DNA of 18,907 nucleotides. Source: UBA1858 sp964636225 (GTDB taxonomy: Bacteria; Pseudomonadota; Gammaproteobacteria; UBA4575). A model generated the notes under the pieces. That model saw nothing but the letters and a program-made list of their open reading frames with translations, had not been told where the DNA came from and searched no databases. Positions 14,131 to 18,907 of the stretch are shown one piece after another (the first letter of the stretch is position 1; the number at the start of each line of letters is the position of its first letter). Both the position numbers and the translations under genes were made by a program. Location of the stretch: positions 1 through 18,907 of the forward strand of contig CAZWQM010000025.1 of assembly GCA_964636225.1 (NCBI GenBank), written 5' to 3'.

Positions 14131-15018
14131 GTGTATATATCTTACTATCGAAATTGTTCGGACTATCTAAGTTGGCATGTTTTGAAAAAATCTATACTTG
14201 CATTTCTGTTAAAGTTTTTGCATAGAAAATTGGGTATCTCGCGGCATAAAACTTACAGTATCCTGAGATTAATAAATTATTTTCTGAAAGGTAATAAAGC
14301 AAATATTATTGCTGTGTGTGAACAGCCGAATTTTGATGCGAGCGACTTTGGAGCTAAAGGGTATCTGTATCTAAGCCCGGATTCTGCGCAAAAAGCTGAA
14401 CAGCTGGTGGCAGAGTGCTGTTCGCTTTACAGTGAAAAATCACAGCAATACACAGAAGAATATTTTTTAAATAATCCAAAAAAAAGATTTTTGCTCACCA
14501 TTGATGCAGACGAAAGCTTATTATCCAAACCGGGCATCAGAGAGTTTCTGCAAAGTGACTATGTTTTAAATCACGTATCCGCCTATCTGAAAAGTCCCTT
14601 TGTGCTAAGCGCACTAAGACTGTGGTGGTCACCCACGAATGACACCACACTTTCCAGTCAAATGTATCATTTGGATGAAGAAGATGTTTCTCAATTAAAG
14701 CTATTGATCAATGTCACTTCAGTAGGTGATGAAAACGGGCCTTTTACTTTTTTGTCAGCGCAGCAAAGCGAGCAGGTATTAAATGATTACCCTGTGACGA
14801 AAAGGCGATATACAGATGAGGAAATTGAACAATCACTGAGTGATTATCGACCACAGTCGATAATGGGACAGCCTGGCTCCGGAGGGTTTGTAGACACTTC
14901 AAAATGTTTGCATTTTGGCAGTCGCCATATCAAACAGGATCGTCTGGTATTTATGGCGCAGTTTCTTAAAGCGGACGCCCCCTTTTTAACAAAAACATTA
15001 CCATTATCTTGTTCTTAA
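14131..15018 (+). CDS. Putative Fe(II)/2-oxoglutarate dioxygenase, PhyH-like
   Basis: A 295-residue protein of unknown substrate. The pattern in the second half fits phytanoyl-CoA dioxygenase-like enzymes: SQMYHLDEED with His180 and Asp182 as metal ligands, then KLLINVTSVGDENGPFTF (190-207), where such proteins show a Gly-Pro turn. Then comes FVDTSKCLHFGS with His261 as the distal ligand, and Arg271 (KQDRLVFMAQF) as the likely 2-oxoglutarate anchor. The N-terminal 60 residues are basic and hydrophobic without a clear signal peptide or membrane segment. The start is uncertain. GTG 14131 lacks a ribosome binding site, the frame has no ATG before codon 178, and TTG 14182 (KKSILAFLLKFL) would give 278 residues. 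I see no convincing promoter. The gene stands alone after the ribosomal terminator and converges on uvrA with 7 bases between stops. Family assignment is by motif only. Confidence 0.7.
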   Translation: MYISYYRNCSDYLSWHVLKKSILAFLLKFLHRKLGISRHKTYSILRLINYFLKGNKANIIAVCEQPNFDASDFGAKGYLYLSPDSAQKAEQLVAECCSLYSEKSQQYTEEYFLNNPKKRFLLTIDADESLLSKPGIREFLQSDYVLNHVSAYLKSPFVLSALRLWWSPTNDTTLSSQMYHLDEEDVSQLKLLINVTSVGDENGPFTFLSAQQSEQVLNDYPVTKRRYTDEEIEQSLSDYRPQSIMGQPGSGGFVDTSKCLHFGSRHIKQDRLVFMAQFLKADAPFLTKTLPLSCS

Positions 15019-15025
15019 GTGACCG

Positions 15026-17863
15026 TTAAGATTTTTTAGTCTTAGCTAATAGAGGTTTTAAATATTGACCCGTGTACGAAGCTTTATTTTTAGTGATGTC
15101 TTCTGGTGTTCCGGTACATATAATTTCTCCACCACCCGATCCGCCCTCAGGTCCAAGATCAATCACCCAGTCGGCAGTTTTAATGACATCCAGATTGTGC
15201 TCGATCACGATTAAGGTGTTTCCATGATCGCGAAGTTTATGCAGTACACCAAGCAATTGGTCAACATCGTGAAAATGCAGGCCAGTAGTAGGTTCATCAA
15301 GTATATACAGTGTTTTACCAGTATCGCGCTTGGATAACTCGCGAGAAAGCTTAACTCGCTGCGCTTCTCCGCCAGACAGGGTCGTGGCACTTTGTCCCAG
15401 CGTAATATAGGTCAATCCCACTGAAACCAGCGTTTCCAGTTTGCGTTTAATCACTGGTACCGCTTTAAAAAACTCCAACGCATCTTCTATGGTCATTTGT
15501 AATACATCGTAAATGCTTTTGCCCTTGTACTGTATTTCCAGGGTTTCACGATTGTAACGTTTACTCTTGCACACATCGCAGGGTACATATATATCCGGTA
15601 GAAAGTGCATCTCGACTCGAATGACGCCATCACCCTGACAGGCTTCACAACGTCCGCCTTTGACATTAAAACTGAATCGGCCGGGAGTGTAGCCACGTGA
15701 TCGGGCTTCCTGAGTACCGGCAAACAATTCCCGAATAGGTGTGAATAAACCAATGTAGGTGGCGGGGTTCGAGCGGGGTGTTCTTCCTATCGGGCTTTGA
15801 TCAATATCAACCACTTTATCAAAGAGTTCCATGCCTTCAATTTCTTCATAATCCGAAACGTGAATACTGGATTTGTTTAACTGTCTGGCAGCGGCCGCGT
15901 AAAGTGTGTTGTTAATCAGCGTGGACTTGCCTGAACCGGAGACCCCCGTCACAGCAATGAATAAACCGACAGGGAATTCCACATTAACCGACTTTAAGTT
16001 ATTGCCGGTGGCACCATAAACTTTGAGTAATTTTAGTGGATTGACCGGCGTTCTGTTGGCAGGTATTTCGATACTGCATTGTCCGGATAAATACTTTCCG
16101 GTCAGTGAATTTTTATTTGCGCTGACTTGCTGGGGTGTCCCTTCTGCAACAATTTGACCGCCATGGATGCCGGCACCGGGGCCAATATCTACCACATAGT
16201 CCGCTGAACGGATGGCATCTTCATCGTGTTCCACCACAATTACCGTGTTACCCAGATCGCGCAGTCGAGTCAGCGTGTTGAGAAGACGTTGATTGTCGCG
16301 TTGGTGTAAGCCTATGGAAGGTTCATCCAAAACATACATAACACCCACCAGTCCCGAACCGATTTGTGACGCCAGACGAATGCGTTGGGCTTCGCCACCA
16401 GATAAAGTATCGGCGCTGCGATCCAGACTTAAGTAGTCCAGTCCTACATTGACCAGAAAAGATAGTCGATCTCGAATCTCATTAATCACTTTGGCGCCGA
16501 CTTCCGCGCGATGTCCCTGTAACTGGATCTCCTGAAAAAATGTTAACGCATGTTTGATGGAAATCGAAGTAAGTGAAGGCAGATTTCGATCGCATACATA
16601 AACATGTCGTGCCTGAGTATTTAAGCGATCTCCATGGCAAGATTCGCAGGGCTGTTCTGACAGATACTTGCTGAGTTCGTCGCGCACCAGATGCGAATCC
16701 GTCTGCTCAAAGCGACGTTGCATGTTGGGAATAATACCTTCAAAGGCATGCGTCTTGGTTGTGCTGCGGCCTTTCTCGTTGATGTATTTAAATGCGATTT
16801 CTTCCTCGTCACTGCCATATAAAATAATTTCCTGTATTTCTTTATCCAGGGAGCCAAATGGTGCTTCAACATCAAAATCATAATGAGCCGCCAGCGACTG
16901 GATCATTTGAAAATAATGTGCGTTGCGTCGATCCCAGCCGCGTACCGCACCACTCGCGCAACTTAACTGGGGTGAGCTAACAATCAGCTCCGGGTCAAAA
17001 TATTTTTCAATTCCCAGACCATCACAACTTGGGCATGCGCCTATCGGGTTGTTAAACGAAAATAGACGTGGTTCGAGTTCACTAACGCTGTAGCCACACA
17101 CAGGGCAGGCAAAGCGGGCAGAAAATAACAGTGGTTCGGCATTCGGGTCATCCATATAAGCGACTTCGGCAATGTCCTCTGCCAGCTTCAGCGCGGTTTC
17201 AAATGACTCCGCCAGCCTGAGTTCAATGCCTGGTTTTACTTTGAATCGGTCAACGACAACTTCTATGGTATGTTTTTTGCGCAAATCCAGTTTGGGCGGT
17301 TCGTCTAATTCGTATACTTCGCCGTCCACACGTGCGCGTAGAAATCCCTGAGAGTGTAATTGCTGAAATAATTGCAGGTGTTCACCTTTACGTTCCTGAA
17401 CAACCGGAGCCAAGAGCATTAAGCGGCTATCAGCGGGCATCTCCATGACTTTATCGACCATCTGGCTGACGGTTTGGGCATTCAGGTCATTGCCGTGTGT
17501 GGGGCATTTGGGTGAGCCTACGCGGGCGTAGAGAAGCCTCAGATAGTCGTAAATCTCGGTGATGGTTCCGACAGTAGAACGCGGATTATGAGAGGTTGAT
17601 TTTTGCTCAATAGAAATCGCCGGTGACAGGCCTTCGATGGTATCTACGTCAGGCTTTTCAAGACGGGCCAGAAACTGTCTGGCATAGGCAGAAAGCGATT
17701 CAACATAGCGGCGCTGGCCTTCTGCAAATATGGTATCGAAGGCGAGCGATGATTTGCCGGAACCGGATAAACCGGTAATTACGATTAATTCATCACGCGG
17801 AAGGTCTAAATTAATATTTTTTAAATTATGGGTGCGAGCCCCGCGAATTTTAATCGCTGCCAT
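15026..17863 (-). CDS. uvrA: UvrABC excision repair system, subunit UvrA
   Basis: UvrA is the damage-sensing ATPase of nucleotide excision repair; it loads UvrB onto lesions. The product is 945 residues (E. coli 940). Both ABC modules are complete: Walker A GLSGSGKS (31-38) and GVSGSGKS (640-647), and signature LSGGEAQR at 487-494 and 829-836. The first zinc module has Cys253, Cys256, Cys277 and Cys280. The C-terminal zinc finger has Cys739, Cys742, Cys762 and Cys765. I place the start at the ATG ending at base 17863, because it aligns the N terminus with E. coli residue for residue and has GAG eight bases upstream. The ATG at 17869 (two residues more) is too close to that site. No LexA-type CTGT-N8-ACAG box is visible upstream. 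It is divergent from the MFS gene. Confidence 0.98.
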   Translation of the reverse strand: MAAIKIRGARTHNLKNINLDLPRDELIVITGLSGSGKSSLAFDTIFAEGQRRYVESLSAYARQFLARLEKPDVDTIEGLSPAISIEQKSTSHNPRSTVGTITEIYDYLRLLYARVGSPKCPTHGNDLNAQTVSQMVDKVMEMPADSRLMLLAPVVQERKGEHLQLFQQLHSQGFLRARVDGEVYELDEPPKLDLRKKHTIEVVVDRFKVKPGIELRLAESFETALKLAEDIAEVAYMDDPNAEPLLFSARFACPVCGYSVSELEPRLFSFNNPIGACPSCDGLGIEKYFDPELIVSSPQLSCASGAVRGWDRRNAHYFQMIQSLAAHYDFDVEAPFGSLDKEIQEIILYGSDEEEIAFKYINEKGRSTTKTHAFEGIIPNMQRRFEQTDSHLVRDELSKYLSEQPCESCHGDRLNTQARHVYVCDRNLPSLTSISIKHALTFFQEIQLQGHRAEVGAKVINEIRDRLSFLVNVGLDYLSLDRSADTLSGGEAQRIRLASQIGSGLVGVMYVLDEPSIGLHQRDNQRLLNTLTRLRDLGNTVIVVEHDEDAIRSADYVVDIGPGAGIHGGQIVAEGTPQQVSANKNSLTGKYLSGQCSIEIPANRTPVNPLKLLKVYGATGNNLKSVNVEFPVGLFIAVTGVSGSGKSTLINNTLYAAAARQLNKSSIHVSDYEEIEGMELFDKVVDIDQSPIGRTPRSNPATYIGLFTPIRELFAGTQEARSRGYTPGRFSFNVKGGRCEACQGDGVIRVEMHFLPDIYVPCDVCKSKRYNRETLEIQYKGKSIYDVLQMTIEDALEFFKAVPVIKRKLETLVSVGLTYITLGQSATTLSGGEAQRVKLSRELSKRDTGKTLYILDEPTTGLHFHDVDQLLGVLHKLRDHGNTLIVIEHNLDVIKTADWVIDLGPEGGSGGGEIICTGTPEDITKNKASYTGQYLKPLLAKTKKS

Positions 17864-17890
17864 GCGCATATCTCAGTAAAGCCAAACTTG

Positions 17891-17917
17891 TTAATATACG
17901 TGCTTTCAACCATTCAA
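17891..17917 (-). promoter_or_regulatory. Weak candidate promoter for uvrA
   Basis: Read on the minus strand, TTGAAT (17917-17912) and TATTAA (17896-17891) are 15 bases apart, about 30 bases before the uvrA start. The spacing is shorter than the usual 17, so confidence is low. Confidence 0.25.
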
Positions 17918-17923
17918 CGCAAA

Positions 17924-17938
17924 GAAACGATTAGTTTC
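17924..17938. repeat. Short inverted repeat between uvrA and the MFS gene
   Basis: GAAAC (17924-17928) and GTTTC (17934-17938) are reverse complements around GATTA. It lies 21 bases before the MFS ATG and could be an operator, but five-base arms are easily found by chance in A+T-rich DNA. Confidence 0.25.
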
Positions 17939-17958
17939 ATTAACACAGAGGTTAAACC

Positions 17959-18907
17959 ATGAACCCGCTTGAACGCCGGGCGGCCATCTCGCTGGCACTT
18001 ATTTATGCCACACGCATGCTGGGTCTTTTTATGATCCTGCCAGTATTTGCAATCTATGCCGAGCATCTGTCTCACGTGACGCCTTTTTTAGTTGGTATTG
18101 CGATTGGCATTTACGGATTAACCCAGGCCACATTTCAGATTCCGTTTGGGGCATGGTCGGATAGAATCGGTCGCAAACCCGTTATAATTATCGGGTTATC
18201 AATTTTTGTGCTGGGAAGTGTTGTTGCAGCGCTGGCAGATTCCATATATTGGGTGATTGTTGGACGTGCGCTGCAGGGAATGGGCGCGATAGCCTCAGCT
18301 ATTATGGCGCTGGCCTCGGATTTAACGCGCGAAGAGCATCGTACAAAAGTGATGGCCATTATTGGTGCCAGTATCGGTGCCTCATTTATGGTTGCGCTGG
18401 TGTTGGGGCCGGTGTTGCAAACGTGGGTTGGCGTGCCGGGCATTTTTTGGATCACAGCAATTCTGGCGCTGGCTGGAATATTCGTAGTGGCTGTGTTGAT
18501 CCCTACGCCAGTGAAAGGCACTCAGTCGTCAAATCTGGTCAATTCTGCGACTCTGGGAACTGTGTTAAGAGATAGTCAGTTATTACGTCTGGATGCCGGT
18601 GTATATATTCTGCATATGTCGCTGACGGCGATTTTTGTCGTAGTTCCTCTTATTCTCAGAGACCAGTATCAAATGTTGCCAGCCGGACACTGGAAAATTT
18701 ATTTATCGGTGATGGTTATTTCACTACTATTGTTGGTGCCCACCATTATCATTTCTGAAAAAAGTAATAAAACAAAAGTCACATTCAGTCTGGCAATATT
18801 AATTTGTGCGCTGGCGTTTCTGTTGATGACCTGGTTAGCTCATAGTTTTACAGTTTTCTTTATCGCCATGGTGATGTTCTTCTGGGGCTTTAATTATCTG
18901 GAAGCGA
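17959..18907 (+). CDS. MFS transporter, YajR-like (partial, runs off the window end)
   Basis: The first 316 residues are present. The sequence is strongly hydrophobic, with about nine or ten membrane segments visible. MFS motif A between the second and third segments reads GAWSDRIGRK (64-73). RALQGMGA (103-110) is motif B, and SDLTREEHRTK lies in the next loop. The N terminus (ERRAAISLALIYATRMLGLF) and the segment GIAIGIYGLTQATFQIPFG closely resemble E. coli YajR, an inner-membrane MFS protein of uncertain substrate that also has a cytoplasmic C-terminal domain. That domain, if present, lies outside the window. GAGG seven bases before ATG 17959 supports the start. An MFS gene divergent from uvrA also occurs in Pseudomonas, where ssb follows. 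Confidence 0.93.
   Translation, partial: MNPLERRAAISLALIYATRMLGLFMILPVFAIYAEHLSHVTPFLVGIAIGIYGLTQATFQIPFGAWSDRIGRKPVIIIGLSIFVLGSVVAALADSIYWVIVGRALQGMGAIASAIMALASDLTREEHRTKVMAIIGASIGASFMVALVLGPVLQTWVGVPGIFWITAILALAGIFVVAVLIPTPVKGTQSSNLVNSATLGTVLRDSQLLRLDAGVYILHMSLTAIFVVVPLILRDQYQMLPAGHWKIYLSVMVISLLLLVPTIIISEKSNKTKVTFSLAILICALAFLLMTWLAHSFTVFFIAMVMFFWGFNYLEA

Noticed and set aside
18135..18575. Open frames on both strands within the MFS gene.
   Set aside because: The MFS frame is open without a break from 17959 to 18907 and has clear family motifs.

Overview
The window is a long stretch of a gammaproteobacterial chromosome. It carries the joined str-S10-spc-alpha ribosomal protein cluster, followed by a DNA-repair locus. 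Protein sequence and gene order are closest to gammaproteobacteria: S14 is the 101-residue zinc-free form, rpoA and rplQ follow rpsD directly, and the L2, L16, S11 and UvrA signatures align almost without gaps to my recollection of the E. coli proteins. The A+T-rich composition, the absence of a break between tuf and rpsJ, and the uvrA/MFS pair argue against an enteric bacterium. I would not name a genus from this sequence alone.

Layout. Bases 1-54 are the last codons of tuf (EF-Tu). rpsJ follows after 19 bases, so the str operon runs into the S10 operon. A 215-base gap then separates rpsJ from rplC. It holds an AT-rich hairpin, a promoter-like element with a GC-rich discriminator, and a strong GC hairpin, and looks like a relocated operon promoter and leader. 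From rplC to rpmJ (604-10938) there are 21 tightly packed genes in one direction (L3, L4, L23, L2, S19, L22, S3, L16, L29, S17, L14, L24, L5, S14, S8, L6, L18, S5, L30, L15, SecY) plus L36. Several overlap by one or four bases. There is no gap between the S10 and spc segments (rpsQ-rplN is 13 bases). A 99-base gap before rpsM holds a second promoter-like element very similar to the first. The alpha segment follows: rpsM, rpsK, rpsD, rpoA, rplQ. It ends at a clear Rho-independent terminator at 14011-14038.

rpsD is crossed by a run of 100 N. Both sides of the gap carry the same 55 bases. Collapsing the duplicate restores an intact 206-residue S4, so the break is an assembly artefact rather than biology.

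After the terminator lies a gene for a PhyH-like Fe(II)/2-oxoglutarate dioxygenase of unknown substrate. It is convergent, with only 7 bases between stops, with uvrA on the minus strand. uvrA is divergent from an MFS transporter of the YajR type that runs off the window end. The order rplQ ... uvrA-MFS matches what I recall from Pseudomonas, where katA and bfrA occupy the middle position and ssb follows the transporter.

I see no mobile element, CRISPR array, tRNA, rRNA or defence system. The points most worth a second look are the rpsJ-rplC intergenic leader, the twin promoter motif, the dioxygenase gene, and the gap in rpsD.
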